From positions 1 through 35,770 of the forward strand of contig QKCY01000205.1 in the NCBI GenBank assembly GCA_003245525.1: 35,770 nt of DNA. Reading direction: 5' to 3'. The translations under genes were made by a program, and so were the position numbers. Below are positions 16,058 to 24,186 of this stretch, piece by piece. Position 1 is the first letter of the stretch, and every line of letters begins with the position of its first letter. The notes beneath the pieces are model-generated. The model was not told the origin of the DNA and did not search any database. It saw only the letters and a list, made by a program, of their open reading frames with translations. The DNA comes from Victivallales bacterium. GTDB taxonomy: Bacteria > Verrucomicrobiota > Lentisphaeria > Oligosphaerales > Lenti-02.

Positions 16058-17887
16058 GAACATCGTTCGCGGTGCAAGTGCTTGGCTTGGCTTTTCCTCC
16101 GCCGACTGCTCTGGGTCGTCATTCTGCTGGCTGGCGCCGGGTTGGCGCGGGGCGAACCGATCCCTCTCTGGGATGGTCGGACGCTCGAAGCGACCGTGGT
16201 TAGTTGGGGAGCCGGAGGCTTGGTGGTAAAGACCCCCGGCAGCGGCGATGTCGTCACCCTGAACTGGAACCAGGTGAAGCGGGAGTTCCGTCTGCATCCC
16301 CTGCACGACAGAAGTCTGGACAGTCCGCTGGACGAGACCCTGGCGGAGCCGGAGGCCGGTGCCCCCGGGGAGCCGGAACAAGGGGCAGCGGATGCCGTGG
16401 TGCCGAGCAGTTCCTCCTCCCGGTTCATCCTCTTCCTCGGCTTTGTCTTCGCCTGGTTCTGGATCAACCTTTGGTCGGTCCGCGTCACCAGTCTCTGGGG
16501 GCCCGAGGACGGCCGGGGGCCGTTGCGCCGCCTGTTGGCCCTCTTTGTGGGACCGCCGGTCGCGCTCTACTGCTGGATCCACCGCCAACGCGGGGGCGCT
16601 TTCCTGCCCAGTGCGGGGCCGGGAGCCCACCCCAGCGAGGGTACCGCCTGCCAGTTCTACACCTGGGAGAACGAACCGCTCAAGGCCAACCGCAAGAGTT
16701 CGTCCGGCCTGAACATGGCCCAGCAGATCTTCTCCCGGGCCATCGGCGCAAAGGCCAGCGACGTCCACTTCAACACGAGCTCCGAAGGCGTCAAGGTGTC
16801 CCTCCGGGTGGACGGCGTGCTCCAGGCCCCCGAACTGCTCGCCGCCGACTCCGGGCGCAAAGCCATGGCTGCCCTCAAGATGGCGGCGGGCATGGACATG
16901 GCCAAGCGGCACGAAACCCAGGACGGTGCCTGCCGCCTGCTGGCAGGTGAAAACTGGTTCGACCTGCGCATCGCGCGGGCCTGGGCCGTCGAGGGCGAAA
17001 CCCTGGTGGTGCGCATCCTCCGCGCGGGGGGCGAATCCACCGACCTGACCGACTTCGGCATGTCCACCGCCATGGGCAGCCTGGCTGCCGACCTGACCAG
17101 CGAGACTTCGGGCATCATCGTCCTGGCCGGCCCGACCGGGTCCGGCAAGACCACCACCATCTACGCCCTGCTCAAACTGATCGAGGGCACCGGGCGCAAC
17201 ATCCTCACCATCGAGGACCCGGTGGAGCACCGGCTCCAGAACGCCACCCAGATCTCCCTGAACACCAAGATCGGGGCCACCTTCGCCAACGCCTTGCGGG
17301 CCTCCATGCGGCACGACCCCGACGTGATTCTGGTGGGCGAGATCCGCGATGCGGAGACCATGGACGTGGCCTTCCAGGCCGCCCTCACGGGACACCTGGT
17401 CTTCACCACCCTGCACGCAACCGGCCTGCTGGCAGTGATCGGGCGTCTCCAGGAGCTGGGCCTCAGCTCCTACATGATCAAGACCGGTCTCCAGGCCATC
17501 GTCTGCCAGCGCCTGGTGCGCAAGCTCTGCCCGAGCTGCCGCCAAGCCTATCTGGCCAGCGAGGAGGAACTCAAATTCTGGGGACTGCGTCCCGAGGAGC
17601 ACCAGGGCACGCTATTTTACAAACCCCAGGGCTGCCATCTCTGCGACGACTCCGGCTACCACGGCCGGACCGGCGTCTTCCGCATGGTGGCCATGGACAG
17701 TTCCCTGCGCGCCAAGATCCAGAACGAGATCAACGTGGAGACCCTCCAACCCGCCATCGAAGCCGCCGCTCTGGGCACTGTGGAGGAGTACGCCAGACGT
17801 TTCCTCGGAGCGGGCGTGACCAGCCCGGACGAACTCCGCCGCACGTTGGGCATGTTCGACTTCAACCGGCGCGGAGTGGAGGGCTGA
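16055..17887 (+). CDS. Membrane-anchored GspE/PilB-type secretion ATPase with N-terminal signal sequence
   Basis: This protein has about 610 residues. The C-terminal ~400 form a type II/IV secretion-pilus ATPase: Walker A GPTGSGKT (359-366), Asp box TIEDPVEH (385-392), Walker B VILVGEIRD (424-432), His box TLHA (452-455) and a zinc knuckle of CPSC (492-495) and CHLC (527-530). Unusually, it begins with a signal-peptide-like hydrophobic stretch (about 12-33), then a small beta-rich region (34-80), an acidic linker (~85-115) and two membrane segments (about 123-142 and 158-175), in place of the cytoplasmic GspE N-terminal domain. The GTG at 16055 has GGAG six bases before it; an ATG at 16016 is in frame but lacks a ribosome site. 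A CvpA-like gene follows after three bases. The conserved motifs suggest active ATPase; the partner machine is unknown. Confidence 0.85.
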   Translation: MEHRSRCKCLAWLFLRRLLWVVILLAGAGLARGEPIPLWDGRTLEATVVSWGAGGLVVKTPGSGDVVTLNWNQVKREFRLHPLHDRSLDSPLDETLAEPEAGAPGEPEQGAADAVVPSSSSSRFILFLGFVFAWFWINLWSVRVTSLWGPEDGRGPLRRLLALFVGPPVALYCWIHRQRGGAFLPSAGPGAHPSEGTACQFYTWENEPLKANRKSSSGLNMAQQIFSRAIGAKASDVHFNTSSEGVKVSLRVDGVLQAPELLAADSGRKAMAALKMAAGMDMAKRHETQDGACRLLAGENWFDLRIARAWAVEGETLVVRILRAGGESTDLTDFGMSTAMGSLAADLTSETSGIIVLAGPTGSGKTTTIYALLKLIEGTGRNILTIEDPVEHRLQNATQISLNTKIGATFANALRASMRHDPDVILVGEIRDAETMDVAFQAALTGHLVFTTLHATGLLAVIGRLQELGLSSYMIKTGLQAIVCQRLVRKLCPSCRQAYLASEEELKFWGLRPEEHQGTLFYKPQGCHLCDDSGYHGRTGVFRMVAMDSSLRAKIQNEINVETLQPAIEAAALGTVEEYARRFLGAGVTSPDELRRTLGMFDFNRRGVEG

Positions 17888-17890
17888 CCC

Positions 17891-18517
17891 ATGGATATGC
17901 AAGCCATGCTCGTTACCGGTGGGGTCGTCGTGCTGGTGGTCGCGTTGACCATCAAGGCCCTGGTGACCCGTACCGCCTTCCAGCGGGTGACGGTGGCGTT
18001 CACCATTCTCTGGGCCTCCTTCTTCGCCTGCCATTACTGGCAGACCTCCTTGTCGTTGCTCGATCTGGTTCTCCGCACCGACTCCCACGAGATCCGGGTG
18101 CTGGGCGGGTTCTGGCTGGCCTTTGTGCTCGGTTGCCTGCCCGGCGTGTTCATGATCCAGGCCTGGATGCGGAACTGGGACCCCGACCTGCCCTCCTGGT
18201 TCGACCGCGTGGCGGGCATCCTGGCTTCGGTCGTGGTCGGCGTGCTGTTGATCCTCCACTTGCTGATGTCGGCGGAGATCGCCGTCCCCCAGGTCCGGGA
18301 CTACCTGGCTGCGGGCAGTACGCCTGCCCGGGTACTGAAGTCCGCTTCGCGTCTCACCTTGCGGACCTACTCGCGCCTTGGCGCCCGTGTCTGCCATATG
18401 TCGACGGTGACCCTCGCCCAGGAGCGGGTACCAGTCGAAGTCCTCGAATCCCTGCGCGAGAAACCCGCGCATTCCCGGCGTAACGCCCCCCCAACCAAAC
18501 CAGAGGCCAACCCATGA
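17891..18517 (+). CDS. Multi-pass membrane protein, CvpA-like
   Basis: This encodes 208 residues. About four hydrophobic segments are visible: ~7-25 (VTGGVVVLVVALTIKALV), ~32-52, ~70-92 (LGGFWLAFVLGCLPGVFMI) and ~105-130 (FDRVAGILASVVVGVLLILHLLM). A basic ~75-residue cytoplasmic-looking tail follows. The last membrane segment, starting WFDRVAGILASVVVGVLL, resembles the lDrllGallG pattern of the CvpA family (colicin V production and envelope homeostasis), but overall similarity is weak and I cannot exclude an unrelated membrane protein. The start ATG lies three bases after the ATPase stop with GAGG eight bases upstream, and its own stop overlaps the ATG of the next gene (ATGA). Tight coupling suggests it works with the ATPase. 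Confidence 0.7.
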   Translation: MDMQAMLVTGGVVVLVVALTIKALVTRTAFQRVTVAFTILWASFFACHYWQTSLSLLDLVLRTDSHEIRVLGGFWLAFVLGCLPGVFMIQAWMRNWDPDLPSWFDRVAGILASVVVGVLLILHLLMSAEIAVPQVRDYLAAGSTPARVLKSASRLTLRTYSRLGARVCHMSTVTLAQERVPVEVLESLREKPAHSRRNAPPTKPEANP

Positions 18518-18921
18518 GTTCCTGTGTCACCAACGGTTTCCATCACCTCGCCATCCGGGTCGCCGACTTCCCGGCCGCCTGCGCCTTCTATGCGGATGGC
18601 CTCGGCTTCTCCGTCAAGGCCCAGTGGGGCGAAGGCGACAAGCAGGTCGCGCTGATGGACTCCGGCAACGGCAATTATGTGGAGATCTTCGCGGGTGCCC
18701 AGTCCGGCGACCGCCCCCAGGGCGTCTGCGAGCACCTGGCCTTCCGCACCGACGACTGCGACGCCGCCCTGGCCCGCGCCGTGGCCGCCGGGGCAACGGT
18801 GACGATGGATGCCAAGAGCCTCACCATCGACGCCCGGCCCACGCCCCTCCCGGTCCGCATCGCCTTCGTGCGCACCCCCACCGGCGAGATCGTCGAGTTC
18901 TTCCAGAACGAGTTGACCTAA
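18514..18921 (+). CDS. VOC-superfamily (glyoxalase/bleomycin-resistance fold) protein
   Basis: This is a 135-residue single-module VOC protein with two beta-alpha-beta-beta-beta repeats. The four canonical metal-ligand positions appear occupied: His11 (HHLAIRVAD), Glu56 (NYVEIF), His73 (EHLAFRTDD) and Glu127 (GEIVEFFQ). This suggests a metal-dependent lyase, isomerase or epimerase-type enzyme rather than an antibiotic-binding protein. Members act on small molecules such as methylglyoxal adducts or methylmalonyl-CoA; the substrate here cannot be named. The ATG overlaps the stop of the CvpA-like gene, so it is translationally coupled to the ATPase operon. A strong terminator follows. Confidence 0.87.
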   Translation: MSSCVTNGFHHLAIRVADFPAACAFYADGLGFSVKAQWGEGDKQVALMDSGNGNYVEIFAGAQSGDRPQGVCEHLAFRTDDCDAALARAVAAGATVTMDAKSLTIDARPTPLPVRIAFVRTPTGEIVEFFQNELT

Positions 18922-18937
18922 GCCTACCACGCTCCGC

Positions 18938-18970
18938 AACGCCCTCGCTGGCTCTGCTGGCGAGGGCGTT
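18938..18970. terminator. Bidirectional terminator between VOC and epimerase genes
   Basis: A perfect 11-bp stem AACGCCCTCGC/GCGAGGGCGTT with an 11-base loop lies 17 bases after the VOC stop and ends two bases before the stop of the convergent epimerase gene. T-rich TTTCTATT follows on the plus strand. Confidence 0.8.
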
Positions 18971-18971
18971 T

Positions 18972-19898
18972 CTATTCGGCGGCCCGACGGGCCAGCAGGC
19001 CGGCTACGTGTTGGGCCAAGCCATCGGCCAGCCGGGTGCCCGGAACGTGCAGCCCGCAGGCGCGCAACGGCGCGAGGTCGTAGATGCGGTGGCAGAGGAA
19101 CGGTGCCTGCCCCGGATTGGCGGCCAGATAGGCGTCCACGGGCACCTCTTCCACCGTCAACCCCACCCCGAGGATGTCGGCGATGATCCGGTAGTAGTGC
19201 CAGGACTCGACGATGTCGGGACCGGCCACGTTGAAAATCCGTCCCTGGGCGTTGCCGTTGCCGCCCACGCTGAGGATGGTGGCGGCCAGATCGGCGGCCA
19301 GGATCGGTTGTTGCAGGTGATGCCCCCCGCCGATCAACTGCAGCGGCTTGCCTGCCCGCAAGTTCTCGATCAGGTTCCGGTCCCGCCCATGCAACGGCAG
19401 ACAACCGAGTTCGGAGGTGGGACCATAGATGTGGCAGGGCCGCAGCACGGTCCACCCCATCCCGCCGGTATCGCCGTCGGCCAACGCACATTCGCACAGC
19501 CGCTTCTTGCGCCCATAGGCCAGCGAACCCTCGCCCTCGGTCACATAGCACGCGGCATCGGCGGACTGGGGAAAGGTGCGCCGCGTCGGGTCGTAGACAA
19601 AGTCGCTGGAGATCAGGACGAACTGGCGCGCCCGGTCGCGGAACAGCGCGATGTCCTGCTCGATGTCCGGCAGGTCGAAGCAGATGCAGTCCACCACCAG
19701 ATCCCAGGACCGCTGTTGCCCCGCGATCACGGCAGCGAAGGCCGCCCGATCCGTCCGGTCCGCGACCAACGGCACGACCCCGGGTACCAGCTCCCGCTTC
19801 CCCCGCGTCACCGTCCACACTCGGTGTCCCGCCGCCAACGCCGCCCGCGCCGTGGCTCCGCTCACATGCCCGCTACCGCCGATGATGAGAATATCCAT
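18972..19898 (-). CDS. NAD-dependent epimerase/dehydratase (extended SDR)
   Basis: This is a 308-residue extended short-chain dehydrogenase. The nucleotide-binding turn is slightly unusual (IIGGSGHVSG, residues 5-14, where most members have GGxGFIG). The SSDFVYDP segment (98-104) supplies the catalytic Ser/Thr region, and Tyr128-x3-Lys132 (YGRKK) is the catalytic pair. The NVAG motif and the RPCHIYGP segment are as in nucleotide-sugar epimerases. The start ATG at 19896-19898 directly opens the Rossmann fold; a longer in-frame reading to 19964 is not supported. It lies 114 bases downstream of the LysM-like gene on the same strand. The substrate may be a nucleotide sugar or a related compound; specificity is unknown. 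Confidence 0.88.
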   Translation of the reverse strand: MDILIIGGSGHVSGATARAALAAGHRVWTVTRGKRELVPGVVPLVADRTDRAAFAAVIAGQQRSWDLVVDCICFDLPDIEQDIALFRDRARQFVLISSDFVYDPTRRTFPQSADAACYVTEGEGSLAYGRKKRLCECALADGDTGGMGWTVLRPCHIYGPTSELGCLPLHGRDRNLIENLRAGKPLQLIGGGHHLQQPILAADLAATILSVGGNGNAQGRIFNVAGPDIVESWHYYRIIADILGVGLTVEEVPVDAYLAANPGQAPFLCHRIYDLAPLRACGLHVPGTRLADGLAQHVAGLLARRAAE

Positions 19899-20012
19899 AG
19901 CCGTTCCCGTGGTAATGACATTGGTATGCAGGCAGAACATCGGGCCAAGGAGCGCAGCGGTCAAATCGTCGGCGGCAGAGGTCCGGGCTACGGGATGGTT
20001 CAGGCCGGCCTC

Positions 20013-20822
20013 CTAGAGCTCCTCGGGTTGGATCGTCGGGTAGCGTTTCAGGGCGGCATCCGTAGGGATCACGATGGGGATCGTGGATACCTGCATACCG
20101 AGGAGCTGGGGACTCTGCACCCATTCCCGCTTCACCTGTAGACCCTCGCAAATGGCATCGATGGTGTCTCCATCCTGCACCTGGTACTCCAGCAGCGTGC
20201 TCTTGAGTTCCACCTTGCCGTCCACAACGGCGAACACCCGGGTCACCGTCGTGGTGATCGAGCAGGCGAATGCGAAGGCGGGCGACCTGTCCTTACGCGC
20301 GACCAACCGGTAGAGAGGCTTCGGCTCCCGCGAGGCGTCGTTGTAGCTGGTCGTCACCCGGATGCGTAGGACGCTGTCCCGGTAGCGCATGCTGAAGCCC
20401 CCCGAGATGCCCGTTGCCCAGCCCCAGCGCCCACTGATCGGAACCGTGCCCCGGATCAGCGTCGTTTCCGGATTGTCCGCCGTGCAGAGCAGGTAGTAGC
20501 CGGACTGGTAACACCCCATGCCCTGCAGGTAGTCGTTCCACTGGCAGTACAGGAGGTCGGGCGTCCCTTTGAGTCGGCTGACGTGGATGGACTCGGGAAC
20601 CACCCCCTCGGCACCCCCTGCTATCTCGGCCCCCACGATTCGTTGCCCAATCCGGATCAGGGCCCCGTCCTTGAGCTTGGCGAAGATCTCCTCCTTGCCC
20701 CCACCGAGATCCTGCTTCATCGGCGTGGACTCCTCTGGCAACCCATCCGGCGCAGGGGCGTAGCGATCCCCCCAAACCAGCATGGTACCGGCGAAGAGAA
20801 GGGCCAGAGCAAGCGTCTTCAC
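20013..20822 (-). CDS. Secreted protein with C-terminal LysM-like domain
   Basis: This encodes 269 residues. The N-terminal MKTLALALLFAGTMLVWG is a signal peptide. A ~170-residue region of no recognised family follows, with several aromatic and cysteine residues and a Lys/Arg-rich stretch near the middle. The last ~45 residues (YQVQDGDTIDAICEGLQVKR, ending IPIVIPTD) fit a LysM fold: VQxGDTI at the start and IPIVIP in the final strand. LysM binds peptidoglycan or chitin-type glycans, so a periplasmic or wall-associated place is likely. The start is GTG at 20820-20822 with GGGGAG six bases upstream. It faces away from the beta-mannosidase gene over 186 bases. Confidence 0.75.
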   Translation of the reverse strand: MKTLALALLFAGTMLVWGDRYAPAPDGLPEESTPMKQDLGGGKEEIFAKLKDGALIRIGQRIVGAEIAGGAEGVVPESIHVSRLKGTPDLLYCQWNDYLQGMGCYQSGYYLLCTADNPETTLIRGTVPISGRWGWATGISGGFSMRYRDSVLRIRVTTSYNDASREPKPLYRLVARKDRSPAFAFACSITTTVTRVFAVVDGKVELKSTLLEYQVQDGDTIDAICEGLQVKREWVQSPQLLGMQVSTIPIVIPTDAALKRYPTIQPEEL

Positions 20823-20924
20823 ATTAGGCTCCCCACGTTCAGTGCATGGTGTCCTCCCGCTGCAACGCCCCCCCCGATGCTGTTATTGGGGCGGGCCTGG
20901 TGGGGCAACCGAGGGACACGGTCT

Positions 20925-20953
20925 TTGCCGAGGAACCGCTGACGTGATAAACT
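20925..20953 (+). promoter_or_regulatory. Candidate sigma-70-type promoter for the beta-mannosidase gene
   Basis: TTGCCG (20925-20930), then 17 bases, then TAAACT (20948-20953). Each hexamer matches four of six consensus bases, 55 bases before the ATG. Just upstream lies a four-G-tract segment (20888-20915). Not tested. Confidence 0.3.
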
Positions 20954-21008
20954 GAAGGGTTGAAGGCAACCTACCCACATTTCCCAGCCATTTGAGGACT
21001 CGAACCCC

Positions 21009-23492
21009 ATGCATATACTTGATCTCAACGGTGCCTGGCATGTCCATCAGGCCAACTCGGAACAGGTGCTTCCCGCGCAGGTACCGGGCACGGTCCACCA
21101 GGATCTGCTCGCTGCCGGGTTGTTGGAGGATATGAACTGGCGCGACAACGAGTCCGGCCAGCAATGGGTGGCCGAGAAGGACTGGGTGTACCGCCGGACG
21201 TTCACGGTGGATGCCGCCCTGCTGGCCTGCGACCAAGTGTTGCTGGAATGCCAGGGTCTGGACACCCTGGCCACGGTCCGCATCAACGGTCGCGAGGTGC
21301 TCGCGGCGGACAACATGTTCCGCACCTGGCAGGTGGACGTGAAGCCCGCGCTGGTGGCGGGCGAGAACGACATCAGCGTCTACTTCCACTCCACCATCCC
21401 CTACATCGGCGAGCGCAACGCCAAGTTCAAGCTCCCCTGCTGGAACTCCTACGATCCCCGCTTCGCCGGCAAGAGCTGGATCCGCAAAATGCCGTGTAGC
21501 TATGGCTGGGACTGGGGGCTGATGGCGGCCACCTGCGGCATCTGGCGCGACATTCGGCTGGTGGGCGTGCAACAAGCGCGCTGGCTGGACGTGAACGTGC
21601 GCCAGGAACACGTGGACGGCGCAGTCGATCTGCGGGTCTGCGGGAGCATTGGGCGCATCTCGGCGCATGGTCTGCGGATGCGTTGCCGGGTCCATTTCGA
21701 GGACGGCGAGGTGATCGCCAACGACGTGGAGTTCCAAGGGGACTACGTGGAGGACGTCCTCCGCATCGACAATCCCCAACTCTGGTGGCCCAATGGGCTG
21801 GGCGAGCAGCACCTCTACCAGATCACGGTGGAACTGGTGAACGCCCAGGGCAAGGTGCTCGACCGCTGGCAGCGGGACATCGGCCTCCGCACCCTCGATC
21901 TCGACCGCCACAAGGACGAATGGGGCGAGTCCTTCCAGTTCGTCGTGAACGGGGTTCCCTGCTTCGCGAAGGGGGCCAACTGGGTGCCGGCGGACGTCCT
22001 GATCCCGCGCCTGACCCGCGCCGACTACGAGCGCCTCCTGGGGGCAGCGGCCGACGCGAACATGAACATGATCCGCGCCTGGGGCGGCGGCTTCTACGAG
22101 CAGGAGGACTTCTTCGCCGTCTGCGACCGGCGCGGCCTGCTAGTCTGGCAGGACTTCATTTTCGCGTGCAGCACCTACCCGGCCTTCGACCAGGAATTCC
22201 TGGCCAGTGTGGAGGCCGAAGCCCGCGACAACGTGCGGCGGCTGCGCCACCATCCCTCCCTGGCCTTCTGGTGCGGCAACAACGAACTGGAACAGGGCCT
22301 CGCCGGCGACCAGTGGACCGACCGCTGCATGAGCTGGGAGGACTACAAGAAGCTGTTCGAGGACCTGCTCCCCCGCGTGGTCGGCGAACTCGATCCTGAC
22401 CGGCCATACTGGCCGGGCAGCCCCCACACGCCCCACGGGGACCGCCGCAACTTCAACGATCCCACCTGCGGCGACGCCCACTGCTGGGACGTCTGGTTCG
22501 GCGGCAAGCCCTTCGAATACCAGCGCCAGTGGCAGCACCGCTTCATGAGCGAGTTCGGCTTCCAGAGCTTCCCGGAGCCCCGCACCCTCACCTCCTTCTG
22601 CGCGCCGGGGGACCTGAACCTGACCAGCTACATCATGGACTACCACCAGCGGAGCGACAACGGCAACCGCAAGATCTTCGCCTACCTGCTGGACTGGTTC
22701 AAGATGCCCCATGGCCTGGCCAACACCGTCTGGATGACCCAGGTCACCCAAGCGGAATGCATCCGCTACGCCTGCGAGCACGCCCGCCGGATGCAGCCGC
22801 GCATGATGGGCGTCATCTACTGGCAGATCAACGACATCTGGCCCGCCGCGAGTTGGTCGAGCATCGACGTGTTCGGCCGCTGGAAGGCGCTCCAGTACTT
22901 CGCCAAGCGCTTCTTCTCGCCCCTGCTGGTCTCGGTGGTGGAAAAGCCCGCCACCCAGGAGATGTCGGTCCACGTCTCGAACCACCTCCGCCAGCCAGCC
23001 AACCTGAGCTGCGAGTGGCGGCTGACCGACCTCGCCGGGCACGAGCTGGACGCGGGCATGTTCCCCGCCAGCATCGGCGGCCAGAGCGACTCCGAAGTGG
23101 GCGTCGTGGACTGCGCGGCCGCCGTGGCCAAGCGGGGCCAGCGGGACCTCATCTTCTGGACCCGCCTGTTCCAGGGCAAGGAGCTGGTCTCGGCCAACTA
23201 CCAGACCTTCGCCCGCCCCAAGCACCTGGAACTGCGCGATCCCGCCCTGACGGTGGAGGTGACGCAGACCGGGGAGAACCGGTTCGCCGCGACCGTGACC
23301 GCCGCCCATCCGGCCCTCTATGTGCGGCTGGAACTGAGCGAGGCCGACGCCTGGTTCGGCGACAACTTCCTGGCCCTGGCCGGACACGAATCGCGCACCA
23401 TCTCCATAGCGCCCTGGCAGCCGCTCACCCTGGAGCAGGTCCGCGGCCAGCTCCGGGTGTCGTCGCTGGTGGACACCTACGAGACGTTCTGA
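21009..23492 (+). CDS. Beta-mannosidase, glycoside hydrolase family 2
   Basis: This is an 827-residue retaining exo-beta-mannosidase of the GH2 clan. The N-terminal jelly-roll sugar-binding domain begins LNGAWHVHQAN and contains VPGTVHQDLLAAGLL and YRRTFTV. The immunoglobulin-like domain follows, with DNPQLWWPNGLGEQHLY at its end, then the TIM barrel: MIRAWGGGFYEQEDFFAVCDRRGLLVWQDF, the acid/base motif WCGNNELEQG (Glu426) and the nucleophile motif MSEFGFQSFP (Glu515). IYWQINDIWPAASWSSIDVFGRWK is the typical end of the barrel. The absence of a signal peptide suggests cytoplasmic action on imported mannosides. The ATG has only a weak upstream GAGG. The TGA overlaps the ATG of the next small gene by one base. 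Confidence 0.95.
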   Translation: MHILDLNGAWHVHQANSEQVLPAQVPGTVHQDLLAAGLLEDMNWRDNESGQQWVAEKDWVYRRTFTVDAALLACDQVLLECQGLDTLATVRINGREVLAADNMFRTWQVDVKPALVAGENDISVYFHSTIPYIGERNAKFKLPCWNSYDPRFAGKSWIRKMPCSYGWDWGLMAATCGIWRDIRLVGVQQARWLDVNVRQEHVDGAVDLRVCGSIGRISAHGLRMRCRVHFEDGEVIANDVEFQGDYVEDVLRIDNPQLWWPNGLGEQHLYQITVELVNAQGKVLDRWQRDIGLRTLDLDRHKDEWGESFQFVVNGVPCFAKGANWVPADVLIPRLTRADYERLLGAAADANMNMIRAWGGGFYEQEDFFAVCDRRGLLVWQDFIFACSTYPAFDQEFLASVEAEARDNVRRLRHHPSLAFWCGNNELEQGLAGDQWTDRCMSWEDYKKLFEDLLPRVVGELDPDRPYWPGSPHTPHGDRRNFNDPTCGDAHCWDVWFGGKPFEYQRQWQHRFMSEFGFQSFPEPRTLTSFCAPGDLNLTSYIMDYHQRSDNGNRKIFAYLLDWFKMPHGLANTVWMTQVTQAECIRYACEHARRMQPRMMGVIYWQINDIWPAASWSSIDVFGRWKALQYFAKRFFSPLLVSVVEKPATQEMSVHVSNHLRQPANLSCEWRLTDLAGHELDAGMFPASIGGQSDSEVGVVDCAAAVAKRGQRDLIFWTRLFQGKELVSANYQTFARPKHLELRDPALTVEVTQTGENRFAATVTAAHPALYVRLELSEADAWFGDNFLALAGHESRTISIAPWQPLTLEQVRGQLRVSSLVDTYETF

Positions 23493-23938
23493 TGCCTTCC
23501 CTGCTGGCGGTGGATGTCGGCCTGCGCTTCGGCCTGGCCTGGTTCGACCAGACGGGTCGGCTCCGCCGCTACCGCTCCCAGCACCTGCCCAACCGTACGG
23601 TCCTGCGCCGGGCGGCACGGGCGGTGCTGGAGGAGGAGGCCGACCTGGCCGTGCTGGTGCTCGAAGGGGGCGGTCCCATCGCCGACCTCTGGCGGGGACT
23701 GGCCGAGGCGCGGGGGGTCCAGGTCATCCAGATCAGCGCCGAAGACTGGCGCGCCGAACTCCTGCTCAAGCGGGAGCAGCGCAGTGGCCGCGAAGCGAAG
23801 CACACCGCCGATGGCCTGGCCCGGCGGCTGATCGAGGAAAGCGACGCCAAGCGCCCGACCTCGCTCCGGCACGATGCCGCCGAAGCCATCCTGGTCGGGG
23901 CCTGGGCCACCCAGCAACTGGGCTGGCGGCAGGGCTGA
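23492..23938 (+). CDS. Small RNase H-fold (RuvC-like) protein
   Basis: This encodes 148 residues. The order LLAVDVGLRFGLAWFD (Asp8), LAVLVLEGGG (Glu58) and SLRHDAAEAILVGAWA (Asp128, with Glu131) reproduces the acidic pattern of RuvC-like RNase H-fold nucleases and of YqgF-type proteins. Length and the final HDAAEA helix are compatible with Holliday-junction resolvase relatives, but I cannot name a subfamily. Its ATG overlaps the mannosidase stop (TGATG). This coupling to a sugar hydrolase is odd and may simply reflect packing. The frame continues upstream across the mannosidase gene but only this part shows the fold. It ends in a hairpin-rich spacer. Confidence 0.7.
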   Translation: MPSLLAVDVGLRFGLAWFDQTGRLRRYRSQHLPNRTVLRRAARAVLEEEADLAVLVLEGGGPIADLWRGLAEARGVQVIQISAEDWRAELLLKREQRSGREAKHTADGLARRLIEESDAKRPTSLRHDAAEAILVGAWATQQLGWRQG

Positions 23939-23995
23939 CTCCGGATCGACGCCATACACGGAGTTCTGGGAAGTGCTCGCAGCCGGAAGAGGGGG

Positions 23996-24174
23996 GGCGC
24001 CCCGCCTGGGGCGCCTTGGTCTCTCCCGGACACTCCCCGTACGCGGCTTCCGTACGGAGGCCGGAACGGCAGGCGTGGATGGAAAGCGGCGCAAAGCGCC
24101 GCGCCCCACGACGGCCTTTGGCCGCAGACTGGGAACGAGTCGCGGTACCGGATGGGCGGACAGCGCCCACCCGG
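23996..24174. repeat. Hairpin-rich intergenic spacer (five inverted repeats)
   Basis: Between the convergent RuvC-like and GreA-fusion genes five inverted repeats follow one another. GGCGCCCC/GGGGCGCC spans 23996-24015. CCGTACG/CGTACGG spans 24037-24057. GCGGCGC/GCGCCGC spans 24086-24102. CGGCC/GGCCG spans 24112-24124. CCGGATGGGCG/CGCCCACCCGG spans 24148-24174, with one mismatch. The last ends 12 bases from the GreA gene stop. Some probably terminate the two genes; the whole could be a structured RNA or a degenerate repeat element. No coding potential is convincing. Confidence 0.6.
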
Positions 24175-24186
24175 TAGCTCGGGACC

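Noticed and set aside
23996-24174. tRNA or rRNA gene in the hairpin-rich spacer
   Set aside because: No cloverleaf, T-loop (GGTTCGA) or CCA end, and none of the hairpins fit tRNA arms.
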